From Bradyrhizobium commune (GTDB taxonomy: Bacteria; Pseudomonadota; Alphaproteobacteria; Rhizobiales; Xanthobacteraceae), in contig NZ_CP061379.1 in the NCBI RefSeq assembly GCF_015624505.1, positions 1,922,001-1,986,000 of the forward strand: 64,000 nucleotides of DNA, in the 5' to 3' direction. Made by a program: the position numbers and the translations under genes. This document shows positions 9,401 to 17,587 of this stretch, one piece after another (positions within the stretch are counted from its first letter, which is position 1; the number at the start of each line of letters is the position of its first letter). The notes beneath the pieces were generated by a model. The model ran no database searches. It saw nothing but the letters and a program-made list of their open reading frames with translations, and had not been told where the DNA came from.

Positions 9401-9657
9401 AAGGCCTGTCGGGCCTCGCGCGCGCGTTCTTCTATGCCGGCGCGCGGGCGCTGCTGGTCTCGCACTGGCCGGTCGATTCCGATGCGGCCGTGCGGCTGAC
9501 CACGGGCGCGTTCTCCGAGCTGACCGCGCATCCCGGCATCGGCCGCGCCGAAGCGCTGCGGCGGTCGATGAAAGCGCTGATCGCCGATCGCTCGTCGCCA
9601 CGGAACGCCGATCCGGCCGTCTGGGCGCCGTTCGTGCTGGTCGGCGAGGGCGGTTGA
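6460..9657 (+). CDS. secreted TPR-CHAT domain protein
   Basis: A 1065-residue protein. The N-terminal residues form a signal peptide (MSRARLFAAFLILVLLPFRA, then IAQ). About 60-520 are tandem TPRs of the 42-residue kinesin-light-chain type, with repeated units such as LGRYDEAIDLFRRAL. A helical linker of about 200 residues follows, and about 750-1063 is a CHAT caspase-like domain. Both members of the CHAT dyad are seen: histidine 919 in FATHG and cysteine 970 in LSACNTA, followed by ARAFFYAGARALLVSHWPV. TPR-CHAT proteins are proposed proteases, and some act in defence or cell death, but a signal peptide places this one outside the cytoplasm. The gene following at 9721 may be co-transcribed. 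Confidence 0.88.
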   Translation: MSRARLFAAFLILVLLPFRAIAQRGNDFDSLLAQMNAATQEGRWADGLAAAQKLDVLVRRRQGADNMNYAGVLHNEGMFLHNLGRYPEAIDKLNAALAIKLRNNDVASVLRTSNILVGALGVLERRAEATTVAERALALGTSAFGANDVRLSDTLAALGGLARDKENYQEAAGYFERVLANLRAANAPPVDLANAMDNLGDTYGRLGRFDDGERLLKQAIDLLDRSYGQNAQAAPNYDEIFNNLGSLYKDAGRFAEAEAAMRRSLAIVRARSGEDHPNTAATMGNLAIVLEQEGRYTEAEKLYQRVLEVYEKVYGPNHPTTAIGLYNLADVYVDQGKVEAAVGLQQRVLAIYEKSAGADSPDVGRALNNLANSYASLGRYDEAIDLFRRALAIMEHKFGQGSGPTAVAAESLGRGLTDAGHLDEAAQYLGQALEINRRMLGETHPELIKSLGNLGFLELKRDHAVEARRLFDQALRIAQDRLGPRHHDTVAAIVHLGNLDTHEGKWADALVRLRQASAVFNTERNPQFTRFVELDPLLIEAIWRVTDGHPDDAAKDEAFGALQRAHETKAGAALAQMAARFGAGNDAIAVLLRRQQDLKASLEALDKRVTTELGQPEGKRNDALIGSLRAELARTQKSYDDVTAQLERGFPAYAELSSPQPLSIAQARELLKPDEALVAFIAWYNEVFAVAVTRETSALRKIALNSKQISDRVAHLRTSLANPETRATFDLDASFDLYSALFGPISADIAGKPKLLVVPADALTSLPFHVLVTKKPDPALAADERYRQAAWLLNERAITVLPSVPSLRALRRLARESHATKPFIGFGDPVFQRTSPDKPAGTGRNVRPYQDYYQGSTVDLERLRTGLPALPETAGELQAVARALGASPQDDVKLGPAATVTNVGTLPLDQYRVVDFATHGLVAGEVNGLSEPALVLTLPDRPTSEDDGLLTASRIAKLKLDADWAVLSACNTAAGDKPGAEGLSGLARAFFYAGARALLVSHWPVDSDAAVRLTTGAFSELTAHPGIGRAEALRRSMKALIADRSSPRNADPAVWAPFVLVGEGG

Positions 9658-9720
9658 CGGCGGCCGAAGAAAGCCGAAACTGGCCCGCAAAAGAAGAAGT
9701 GGTTCCGGGAGGAATTTGAG

Positions 9721-10983
9721 ATGCGGTTGATCCTCATCGCGACGATGGCGGTTCTCATGGTCGGACAGGCGGCAGCCAGGGACGTGTTGTCGGGCGCGAG
9801 CCTCTATGACGATGTGGCGCGCTACGCCTCCTTCGGCCTGCATCGCTTCGGCACGCCCGGCGATCGCGCCACCGCCGACTGGATCGCCACTGAGCTTGGC
9901 GCCGCCGGCTTCGCGATCAAATTCCAGCCCGTCGTGCTCGGCCGGCAATATGTTGTTGAGCGAGCGACCGCGGACGCCGCCGGCACGACGGTCGAGGCGA
10001 CGCCGTTCTGGTGGCCGCCGGAGGACAAGGCCAGCTTCCAGCTGTCCGCGCCGCTTGCGCGCGATGGCGACGTCGCTGGCAAAATCCTCATGGTCGATCT
10101 GCCCTTTGATCGCGGCGCCTATCTCGGTCCCGGCCATCGCGCGGCGATCGCGGAAGCGGCAGCGAAGAAGCCGGCTGCGATTTTGCTGATGATCGGCAAC
10201 CCCGCCGACGATCGTTTTGCCTACAACGTCACACAGGAGGATGCGCCCTGGCCGGTGCCGGTGATGGTGGTCGGCGCCAGGGCACGCGGCACATTCGAAC
10301 GCGCGCTTGCCTCAGGCGCGCCGGCGACGTTCGACGTCGCCGGTCACTACGAGCGCAACGTCGCCGGCCGCAACGTCATCGCCGAGATCGGCGCCGGCCG
10401 CGCGCCGACCGTCGTCGTCTCCACGCCGATGACGGGCTGGTACAGCTGCGTCTGCGAGCGCGGCCCTGGCATCGCCAATTTCCTCGCGCTGGCGCGCACG
10501 GCGGCCGCGGAAAAATGGCCGGCGCATTTCGTCTTCATCGCCACCGCCGGTCACGAGATCGGGCATGGCGGCATGGAGCTGTTCTTGAAAGATGGCGCGC
10601 CGGCGCCAAAGGAGACGCTGGCCTGGATTCATTTCGGCTCGTCGAACGCCTGCTACGCCTTTGCGGAAGGCACCCGCACCGAGCGGCCCGAGCAGGAGCG
10701 CTATCTCGTGCTGAGCAAATCAGCCGTCAAGCTGACCGACGAGGCCTTTGCCAAGGTCGACGCAAAGCGACTGGTGACGGAGAAGCAGGCGGTCGGTGAG
10801 CTCCGCGACGTGCATGCGGCGGGCTACGCCAACTTCCTCGGCATGGCCGGCCGCCATCAAACTTTCCACACGCCGGCGGACGATCTCGGTGCGACTGGGC
10901 CCGAAATCCTCGAGCCGGTCGCCCGCGCCTTCGTCGATGCTGCGCGAAAGATCGTCGAACGCGGCGACGCCGCGTTCAGATAA
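9721..10983 (+). CDS. M28-peptidase-like secreted protein, metal site degenerate
   Basis: A 420-residue protein with a signal peptide (MRLILIATMAVLMVGQAAA) and the general plan of an M28 zinc aminopeptidase. There is an N-terminal HRFGTPGDRATADWIATEL region, a PA-like insert around 60-200, and a C-terminal catalytic-like domain from about 220. The usual first ligand motif (HxD) reads STPMTGWY, the GANDN-type motif reads RGPGIANF, and the EE pair reads AGHEIGHGG; FHTPADDL near the end keeps a histidine. Most canonical zinc ligands are therefore absent. It may be a pseudoenzyme or use other ligands. GGAGG upstream (within 9706-9713) supports the ATG. It lies 63 bp after the CHAT gene. Confidence 0.7.
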   Translation: MRLILIATMAVLMVGQAAARDVLSGASLYDDVARYASFGLHRFGTPGDRATADWIATELGAAGFAIKFQPVVLGRQYVVERATADAAGTTVEATPFWWPPEDKASFQLSAPLARDGDVAGKILMVDLPFDRGAYLGPGHRAAIAEAAAKKPAAILLMIGNPADDRFAYNVTQEDAPWPVPVMVVGARARGTFERALASGAPATFDVAGHYERNVAGRNVIAEIGAGRAPTVVVSTPMTGWYSCVCERGPGIANFLALARTAAAEKWPAHFVFIATAGHEIGHGGMELFLKDGAPAPKETLAWIHFGSSNACYAFAEGTRTERPEQERYLVLSKSAVKLTDEAFAKVDAKRLVTEKQAVGELRDVHAAGYANFLGMAGRHQTFHTPADDLGATGPEILEPVARAFVDAARKIVERGDAAFR

Positions 10984-11020
10984 GCATGATGGAGTTAAGT
11001 TCGATCGGCTGTCCAGGTGT

Positions 11021-11043
11021 CACCTCTCCCTTCGGGAGAGGTG
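11021..11043. repeat. palindromic CTCTCCC hairpin between convergent genes
   Basis: CACCTCTCCC-TTC-GGGAGAGGTG is a perfect 10-bp stem. It lies in the 114-bp gap between the convergent M28-like and L,D-transpeptidase genes. The same core is in the larger elements at about 31.8-31.95, 37.17-37.23 and 61.69-61.82 kb, so this is a minimal copy of a dispersed palindrome. It may also work as a two-way terminator. Confidence 0.65.
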
Positions 11044-11097
11044 TTCGGAGTTCTTGGCCGGCATCGATTTAACCTAACCAAAATTCCGCGTTTAGCC

Positions 11098-11880
11098 TCA
11101 GTTCTGATAGTAGTAATTGCGCGGCTGATAATACTGCCGGGGCTGCTGCTGATAGTAGCCCTGCTGGCCATAGCCCTGGTCGTAAGAGGGCTGCGGTTGC
11201 GGCAGCTGCTGGTAGACCTGCGTGCCATAGGGGCGGTTGATCGGGCGTGGTGCCGGATAGCGCGCGCCGGTGTCGCTGCCGTCGGCCGGATAGATGTAAT
11301 TGTCGTCCTGCGGCATGTAGCGGCGGGCGGGCTGGACCGGCGGCGTCAGGTTCACGGGATCGCCAGTGGTGGCGTACTGCTCCTCGCCCGGCTGCTGCGC
11401 GCGGGCGACGGCATTGGCGTTGCGGCCGCGTGGATTGCGCGCGAGCGCCACCTGTGCCGAGCCGGTCAGCGTCACCGTGGTGTTGAGCACGCCCTGCTCC
11501 TGCACCAGCGCGTAGAGCGTCGAGGCATTCTGGCGCGACAGCCGCACGCAGCCATGCGACGCCGGCGTGCCGAGCCGGCCGACGGAGTCGGTGCCGTGGA
11601 TGGCGTGCCCGACCTTGGTGAAGAAGATCGAGTGCGGCATCGGCGCATCGTCGAATTCCTTGGAGAAGTGATCCTCTTCCATGCGGAAGGCGCGGAACGA
11701 ACCGGCCGGTGTCTCGCGCGAGGGGATGCCGGTCGAGACCGGCCAGTGATAGCGCGTGACGCCGTCGACCACGACGGTCATCTGCTGATTGTCCTTGTCG
11801 ACGGTAATGTCGACCTTGGCCTGCGCGGTGCCCGCGCTCAAAAGCATCAAGGAGGTGAACGCAATGAAAAAGGAACGCAT
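11098..11880 (-). CDS. L,D-transpeptidase (YkuD domain) with Q/Y/P-rich tail
   Basis: A 260-residue exported protein that cross-links peptidoglycan or attaches proteins to it. The start at 11880 (MRSFFIAFTS) is chosen over 11913 because GGAGG lies 11 nt upstream and the signal peptide begins there. The YkuD catalytic block HGTDSV...SHGCVRLS has histidine 95 and cysteine 111. From about 150 onward the protein is low-complexity, rich in Gln, Tyr, Pro and Asn (for example QGYGQQGYYQQQP). That kind of tail is common in rhizobial YkuD proteins and may be a flexible cell-wall or secretion segment. Confidence 0.88.
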   Translation of the reverse strand: MRSFFIAFTSLMLLSAGTAQAKVDITVDKDNQQMTVVVDGVTRYHWPVSTGIPSRETPAGSFRAFRMEEDHFSKEFDDAPMPHSIFFTKVGHAIHGTDSVGRLGTPASHGCVRLSRQNASTLYALVQEQGVLNTTVTLTGSAQVALARNPRGRNANAVARAQQPGEEQYATTGDPVNLTPPVQPARRYMPQDDNYIYPADGSDTGARYPAPRPINRPYGTQVYQQLPQPQPSYDQGYGQQGYYQQQPRQYYQPRNYYYQN

Positions 11881-12241
11881 CTGACTTTTGGCCTCCGGCC
11901 TGTTCACGCTCAAGCATGATCCGGAAAAGTGTGGAGCGGTTTTCCGAAAAGATCAGGCTCAAGCAAGTACGCCGCGGCTCTCCGTCGCCCGGCTTGCACT
12001 ATGCTCGCAATCCGGCTTTCGTTCCAGCGGCCTGCCGGCCCATCGTTAACGTGATGCCGGGCGTAAGCAAGGCCGCCTGCTGCCGCGCATGTCCCGGCGG
12101 CGCTGACATTTTCGCGAGCGGGGCGCCCGTTCACGCAGCCGACAATTCGACACAAAGGCGCAACCATTTGGCCGTCCCGGGCGTTGAGTGTTACCTGCCT
12201 CGACAGGCGGCTTTCGCCGCCGTTTACCCTTGGGACTGAAG

Positions 12242-12565
12242 ATGAACAAAGCCCGTGTTACCGCCGCCGCCCTGTCGGCCGGCTTGCCCGTCCGCCTGCT
12301 GTTCGCAGCCGCCGCCATCCTTCTTGCCCTGGCTTGCGTGCCGCAACCTGGCCACGCCCAGGGCATCGTCCGCGGTGCCCAGGAAGGCTCGTACGAAGGC
12401 AACCGCATTGCCGGACCCGTAGGTGGCGCGGTCGGCGGCGTCGTCGGCGCCGGTGTCGGTGGCGCCGTTGGTGCCGTCGACGGCATCCTGGGCATTCCCT
12501 ATCACGGCCACCGTCATTGCCGCGGCTATTACGACGGCTACCACCACTTCCGCTGCTACCGGTGA
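12242..12565 (+). CDS. small secreted glycine-zipper protein
   Basis: A 107-residue protein. The ATG at 12242 (MNKARVTAAALSAG) is preferred to the longer frame from 12188 because it starts a clean signal peptide ending near GHAQG. The mature part has a Gly/Ala/Val zipper (PVGGAVGGVVGAGVGGAVG) and a His/Tyr/Cys-rich end (HGHRHCRGYYDGYHHFRCYR). Glycine-zipper proteins of this size are usually envelope-associated. The specific role is not known. Confidence 0.65.
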   Translation: MNKARVTAAALSAGLPVRLLFAAAAILLALACVPQPGHAQGIVRGAQEGSYEGNRIAGPVGGAVGGVVGAGVGGAVGAVDGILGIPYHGHRHCRGYYDGYHHFRCYR

Positions 12566-13070
12566 ACCCGCCACCGAATTACGGTGACAGTGCTGGACTG
12601 CACCCCTGAAGTGAGACACGGCAATTCCCGTGACAGTGCAGTTGCCTCCCGTACTTGCCCGGAGGCTGGATATCAGCAGGGCTTCCGCGCGCCGCCTGCG
12701 GCGATTGGCGGTCGCCGCTTCCGAATGGCCACGATGGCATAATGCCACTGTTTTGCCCGACGAGTCAAAAGATGTTCGTAAAATTCGAAATTGGTGCGGG
12801 CCTTGGATCGCGCCCGGCTGACGGCATGTCTGGCCGCGAAAACCACCCCGCGCCGCAGATGCTGCGGTGCTTGCCTGTTTGCTTCTGATTTGCGCGACGC
12901 GGCAATGACTTGACGGAGCGGGCCCTGTGCCGGCCGGTAGCCGTGGTTCTACTGTGCATGGGGTTGTTTTTCATTTTTTTGCAGAGAGCCGTCCGTCGCC
13001 CGGATTTCGCTTCCGCCTTCGCTCTCTGAGCTACGGCGGACAAGTCGCTCCATCCGGGCGACGCTGTCCG
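12566..13070. other. intergenic, no gene seen apart from a palindromic repeat
   Basis: About 505 bp between the glycine-zipper gene and the 3' end of the ABC exporter operon. The reading frames here have no recognisable protein and poor codon quality. A palindromic repeat lies at its right end (12994-13063). The part around 12755-12800 is notably AT-richer than its surroundings. I see nothing else I can name. Confidence 0.5.
12994..13063. repeat. palindromic intergenic repeat, CGTCGCCCGGAT family
   Basis: CGTCGCCCGGAT (12994-13005) is repeated as its exact inverse, ATCCGGGCGACG (13052-13063), around a 46-bp centre containing GCTCTCTGAGCTACGGCGGA. From memory, sequences of this kind are frequent between genes in Bradyrhizobium. 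It lies just downstream of the ABC permease stop, as REP-type elements often do. Confidence 0.65.
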
Positions 13071-13828
13071 TCAATTCTTTAGCCGATACCCCGTCTTGAA
13101 AATCCACCAGATCACGGCGAGGCAGATCACCAGGAACGCCAGCGTCATGCCGATGCTGACGGACACGCTGACATCGGCGATCTCGTAAAAGCTCCAGCGG
13201 AAGCCCGAGATCAGATAGACGACCGGATTGAGCAGCGCCACATTGCGCCAGGTCGGCGGCAGCATGTCGATCGAATAGAAGCTGCCGCCGAGGAAGGTCA
13301 GCGGCGTCACCACCAGCATCGGGATCATCTGGAGCTTCTCGAAACCATCGGCCCAGATGCCGATGATGAAGCCGAACAGGCTGAAGGTAAGAGCTGTCAG
13401 CACCAGGAAGGTCAGCATCCAGACCGGATGATGGATCTGGAGCGGCACGAACAGCCCAGCGGTGGCGAGAATGATCAGGCCGAGGACGATCGACTTGGTC
13501 GCGGCGGCGCCGACATAGCCGAGCACGATCTCGAAATAGGAAATCGGTGCCGACAGGATCTCGTAGATCGTGCCGGTGAATTTCGGGAAGTAGATGCCGA
13601 AGGACGCGTTGGCGATGCTCTGCGTCAGCACCGAGAGCATGATCAGGCCCGGCACGATGAAGGTGCCGTAGCTGACGCCCTCGACCTGGCTGATGCGCGA
13701 CCCGATCGCGGCGCCAAACACCACGAAATAGAGCGAGGTCGAGACCACCGGCGAGACGATGCTTTGCAGCAGCGTGCGCCAGGTGCGCGCCATTTCGAAC
13801 AGATAGATGGCGCGGATGGCGCGGTGGT

Positions 13829-13832
<4 letters not shown>
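13071..13832 (-). CDS. ABC-2 type transporter permease (YadH-like)
   Basis: A 253-residue inner-membrane permease of the ABC-2 family, with about six hydrophobic helices. The start is the ATG at 13832 ([16 protein letters not shown]); the open frame continues to 14468 only because it lies opposite the ATPase gene in another phase. The segment [20 protein letters not shown] and the later [15 protein letters not shown] (the ABC-2 signature area) resemble E. coli YadH. Its ATG overlaps the stop of the ATPase gene (ATGA), so the two are translationally coupled. Exporter; substrate unknown. Confidence 0.9.
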
Positions 13833-14752
<920 letters not shown>

Positions 14753-15032
14753 GGTGGCCGGTGGGGATGGGGAGGGGACGCGCAGGTGCCCGCGCCCTGG
14801 CGGGCGGGGACCGCGGAGCCCTGAAATAGGAACGCCCTTGCCCGGTCGCAATTGGCGAGAGAAAAATCGTCTCAAAACAGGCACTTCAGGGGCCAGTTCC
14901 GGGCAACTGTTGCGCGATGGTCACGGGTTGCGGCTAAGATTGTCGCTCACGCGGCTCTTTGTTGCGTCTGCGAGCAGGCCGTGGCTACGATTCCGGCCAA
15001 TCGCGAAGCGTTTGTTCCCAGGGAAAAGATCG

Positions 15033-15743
15033 ATGAGACCGAACGGCCGTCACACCGCCGGCGCCAGCCAATTGTCCACTCTCCGGGTTTGGGCGACCTG
15101 CCTGCTCCTGCTGTCAGCTGTCGCCATCAGCCCGGGCCCCGCCAAGGCGGCGCCGAGCCAAGCGGCCGCGACGACCCATGTCTACCTGCTGCGCGGCGTG
15201 CTCAACATCTTCTCGCTCGGGCTCGACACCATCGGCGCCCGGCTCGAGGCGCAGGGCATCCCGGTGACGGTCGCGAACTTCGTGTCCTGGTCCTCGCTCG
15301 CCGATGAAGCCGCGACCGCCTACAGGGCTGGCCGCCTCAAGACCATCATCCTGGTTGGCCATTCCTCTGGTGCGACCGCGCTGCCCGACATGATCGCCAA
15401 GCTCAACCAGCTCGGCGTTCCCGTGAAGCTCGCGATCGGCCTCGATTCCGTGTTCAAGACCAGGCTGTCGACCGGAGCCGAGCGCTACATCAACATCTAT
15501 ATCGGCGACGGGCCCGGGGAGCCGGTGCGGGCTGCCTCCGGTCTGCGCGGCAGGCTCGACAATGTCGACGTGCGCGGCAGCGGCGTCGGCCACATCACCA
15601 TCGACAAGAATGAGGCGATCCAGCGCCGCGTCATCGCCGAGATCGACGCCGCGATCGCACGTTCGCGCGGTCCGGCACCGGTTGCCGAACCCGGCGCGCT
15701 GCGGCCTGCGCGCGCGGCGGCAGCGACCGCGCCGGGGCGCTGA
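15033..15743 (+). CDS. secreted alpha/beta-fold hydrolase-like protein (paralogue of the gene at 16569)
   Basis: A 236-residue protein, starting at the ATG at 15033 (MRPNGRHTAG); the frame upstream is not credible. A signal peptide ends near GPAKAAP. The domain has THVYLLRGVLNIFSLGLD at its start, a GHSSGA nucleophile elbow, an acid in AIGLDSV and a histidine in GVGHITIDK, so a Ser-Asp-His triad is plausible. The same order (RGAMG..., GHSMGG, TIDPAH, VSHINIEK) is in the LysM-bearing protein 0.8 kb downstream, showing an ancient duplication. The substrate is unknown. The C-terminal 25 residues are Arg/Ala/Pro-rich and disordered. Confidence 0.7.
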   Translation: MRPNGRHTAGASQLSTLRVWATCLLLLSAVAISPGPAKAAPSQAAATTHVYLLRGVLNIFSLGLDTIGARLEAQGIPVTVANFVSWSSLADEAATAYRAGRLKTIILVGHSSGATALPDMIAKLNQLGVPVKLAIGLDSVFKTRLSTGAERYINIYIGDGPGEPVRAASGLRGRLDNVDVRGSGVGHITIDKNEAIQRRVIAEIDAAIARSRGPAPVAEPGALRPARAAAATAPGR

Positions 15744-15764
15744 GCCGTTCCGGTCTCCGTCTCG

Positions 15765-15941
15765 TTACGCGAGGAAGGCGCGAATGCTCTTCGCGATTTC
15801 CCGCGCATGCGTCTCCAGCGCGAAATGGCCGGTGTCGAAGAATTTGACCACGGCGTTCGGATTGTCGCGTTTGAACGCTTCGGCGCCCGGCGGGATGAAG
15901 AACGGATCGTTCTTGCCCCACACCGCGAGGAACGGCGGCTT
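15765..15941 (-). pseudogene. 3' remnant of an alpha/beta hydrolase gene
   Basis: On the minus strand the frame ending at TAA 15765-15767 reads KPPFLAVWGKNDPFFIPPGA, then a stretch ending FDTGHFALETHAREIAKSI. This is the C-terminal fifth of an alpha/beta hydrolase (haloalkane-dehalogenase/epoxide-hydrolase type), with the acid in GKND and the catalytic histidine in GHFALE. Upstream of about 15941 the resemblance stops and no N-terminal part or start is found; instead a small plus-strand frame begins. The fragment looks like the leftover of a deletion or replacement. Confidence 0.65.
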
Positions 15942-16101
15942 GACTGATGAAGCATGGAGCAGGGCGAACGCGGATCGGCGTTTGGCCGGCGAGAGAGATG
16001 ACCACGACTCGATCCTCGAGCCCGGCTTCTGGATGACGGCCCTGGTCGCATTTCTGCCGACAGTGGCGGGTTGCCTCTATCTCTTCCTGACCCAGGGCTG
16101 A
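15940..16101 (+). CDS. possible small single-pass membrane protein
   Basis: A 53-residue frame from a TTG at 15940 with AGGAA about 10 nt upstream. It ends in one clear membrane helix (GFWMTALVAFLPTVAGCLYL, then FLTQG). Third-position GC is high, as in real genes of this genome. The start is uncertain: TTG 15982 would give 39 residues. It begins where the hydrolase remnant on the other strand breaks off, so the boundary may be a recombination joint. No known family is recognised. Confidence 0.35.
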   Translation: MTDEAWSRANADRRLAGERDDHDSILEPGFWMTALVAFLPTVAGCLYLFLTQG

Positions 16102-16114
16102 GGCCTGCATCGCG

Positions 16115-16477
16115 ATGCATTCACGATATGCGGTGACGTGGTCCGCGACCTTGACGCTGTTGCTCGCGGGATGCGCGTCGAATGTCAATCTTCCGCCCGT
16201 CTATCAGCCTTCGCGCCCGCCCAGCGCCAAGGCCGTGCAGGAAGGCGTCAAGAAGGGCGCCACCGAGGCCAAGCTGACCGGCGGCCTCGAAATATCTGTC
16301 GTGCGTCACACCGACCACGGACCGGGATCGTATTTCGTTTGCCTGAAGCAGACGGGCTCGACGGCGGCCGGACGGCCAGTCTATTCGGTCTTCTTCGACA
16401 ATGATGACTACAAGGGAATCCAGAGTTCCGTGCTAACCGATGCGTGCGAAGCCGAACCATCGCTTCCGTTCAAATGA
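16115..16477 (+). CDS. small lipoprotein of unknown function
   Basis: A 120-residue protein with a lipoprotein signal peptide: MHSRYAVTWSATLTLLLAGC, with lipobox LAGC at about residue 20. The mature part is hydrophilic, with conserved-looking GLEISVVRHTDHGPGSYFVC and YSVFFDNDDYKGIQSSV stretches and two further cysteines that could pair. I associate this type with rhizobial genomes, but I cannot name a family. It lies between two paralogous secreted hydrolase-like genes. Confidence 0.7.
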   Translation: MHSRYAVTWSATLTLLLAGCASNVNLPPVYQPSRPPSAKAVQEGVKKGATEAKLTGGLEISVVRHTDHGPGSYFVCLKQTGSTAAGRPVYSVFFDNDDYKGIQSSVLTDACEAEPSLPFK

Positions 16478-16568
16478 GGCCTCGATGCCCGTCGCCGGCC
16501 CGGTTCCGTGCCCCAAAATCCACCCAATCGGTGGTCACTAAGCCCGGCGGGGGAGGCCACTGCCTCCT

Positions 16569-17525
16569 GTGGTGGGACTGCGGGACTTGATGATTGATCC
16601 AAGGCGAGTTGTGGTGCTGGCAGCGGTCGTGCTGCTCGCCTTGATTTCCGGCATGGCTGCGGCTTCGCCCGCCAAGCCGAAGCCGGCGGCGGTCCCGGCG
16701 GTTGTGCCGCCACCTCCGCCGGCCGAGCCGCTGCCGCCACCGAAAATCTACCTGTTTCGTGGCGCGATGGGGCCGTTCTTCTCGACCGGCATGGACCGGC
16801 TCGGCGACAAGCTGACGGCGGCCGGTTTTTCGGCCGACGTCTACGAATTTACGATCTGCCGATGGATCGGCGATCGTGCCATCGCGAGCTACAAGGAGAC
16901 GCCGGCGCCGATCGTATTGATCGGCCATTCCATGGGCGGGCTGTGCTCGGTCCTGATCTCCGAGATGGCGGCCAAGGAGAATGTCCCGATCAGCCTCGTC
17001 ATCACCATCGATCCCGCGCATGCGACCGATGACGTGCCGCTCAATGTCGAGCGCTTCATCAACATCTTCCTCTCCGACAGCGTGCTCGGTGGCGGCAATG
17101 TGGTGGCGGTGCCGGGCTTCCGCGGCCATTATGCGAGCTATGACCTCAAGGAGAACTCGCGGGTTTCCCACATCAACATCGAGAAGTCCGACGACATCCA
17201 TCGCCAGATTCTTGACATGGTGACGCAGTTGCCGCGCATTCAGCCGCAGGCCCAAGGCGATATCGTGCCGCTGCGCTATCTCGTGCCGGCGGACACGCTG
17301 GTCGAATTGTGGGATAGCGGCGTGCGGTTGTCGGTCCGCCGCGGCGACACCATGGCGAGCATCGCTGCCGCCAATCGCGTGCCGCTGTGGGCACTCGCGC
17401 AGAGCAACTCGCTGGCCGAGAACGCGACGCTCACTCCGGGCCAGTCCATCATCGTTCCGCGGCACCTGACACCGCCGGAGCCGGCCGCGGCCATGGCGAC
17501 GCCGGCAACGCCGAGCCGGCGCTAG
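16569..17525 (+). CDS. secreted alpha/beta-fold hydrolase-like protein with C-terminal LysM
   Basis: A 318-residue protein (an alternative ATG at 16590 would remove seven residues). Signal peptide or anchor at about 15-32, a Pro/Ala-rich linker at 33-58, then a hydrolase-like domain (KIYLFRGAMGPFFSTGMD, GHSMGG elbow, TIDPAH acid, VSHINIEK histidine). A LysM-like segment follows at about 257-300 (RRGDTMASIAAANRVPLWAL ... LTPGQSIIVP). LysM suggests binding to peptidoglycan or another GlcNAc polymer, so the enzyme may act in the periplasm or at the wall. The shorter paralogue at 15033 lacks LysM. Confidence 0.75.
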   Translation: MVGLRDLMIDPRRVVVLAAVVLLALISGMAAASPAKPKPAAVPAVVPPPPPAEPLPPPKIYLFRGAMGPFFSTGMDRLGDKLTAAGFSADVYEFTICRWIGDRAIASYKETPAPIVLIGHSMGGLCSVLISEMAAKENVPISLVITIDPAHATDDVPLNVERFINIFLSDSVLGGGNVVAVPGFRGHYASYDLKENSRVSHINIEKSDDIHRQILDMVTQLPRIQPQAQGDIVPLRYLVPADTLVELWDSGVRLSVRRGDTMASIAAANRVPLWALAQSNSLAENATLTPGQSIIVPRHLTPPEPAAAMATPATPSRR

Positions 17526-17587
17526 ACTCTCGGGAGCAAGAGGCTTGGAATGCTCCGCCGACAGTACCCTTCCGAGTGCTGTCGGGC

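Noticed and set aside
7249..10137. 962-residue open frame on the minus strand
   Set aside because: It lies opposite the CHAT and M28-like genes, has Arg/Gln/Asp-rich composition and no motif; long antisense frames are expected in GC-rich DNA.
12655..12888. Small plus-strand frame in the intergenic region
   Set aside because: No ribosome site, weak codon quality and no familiar protein pattern.
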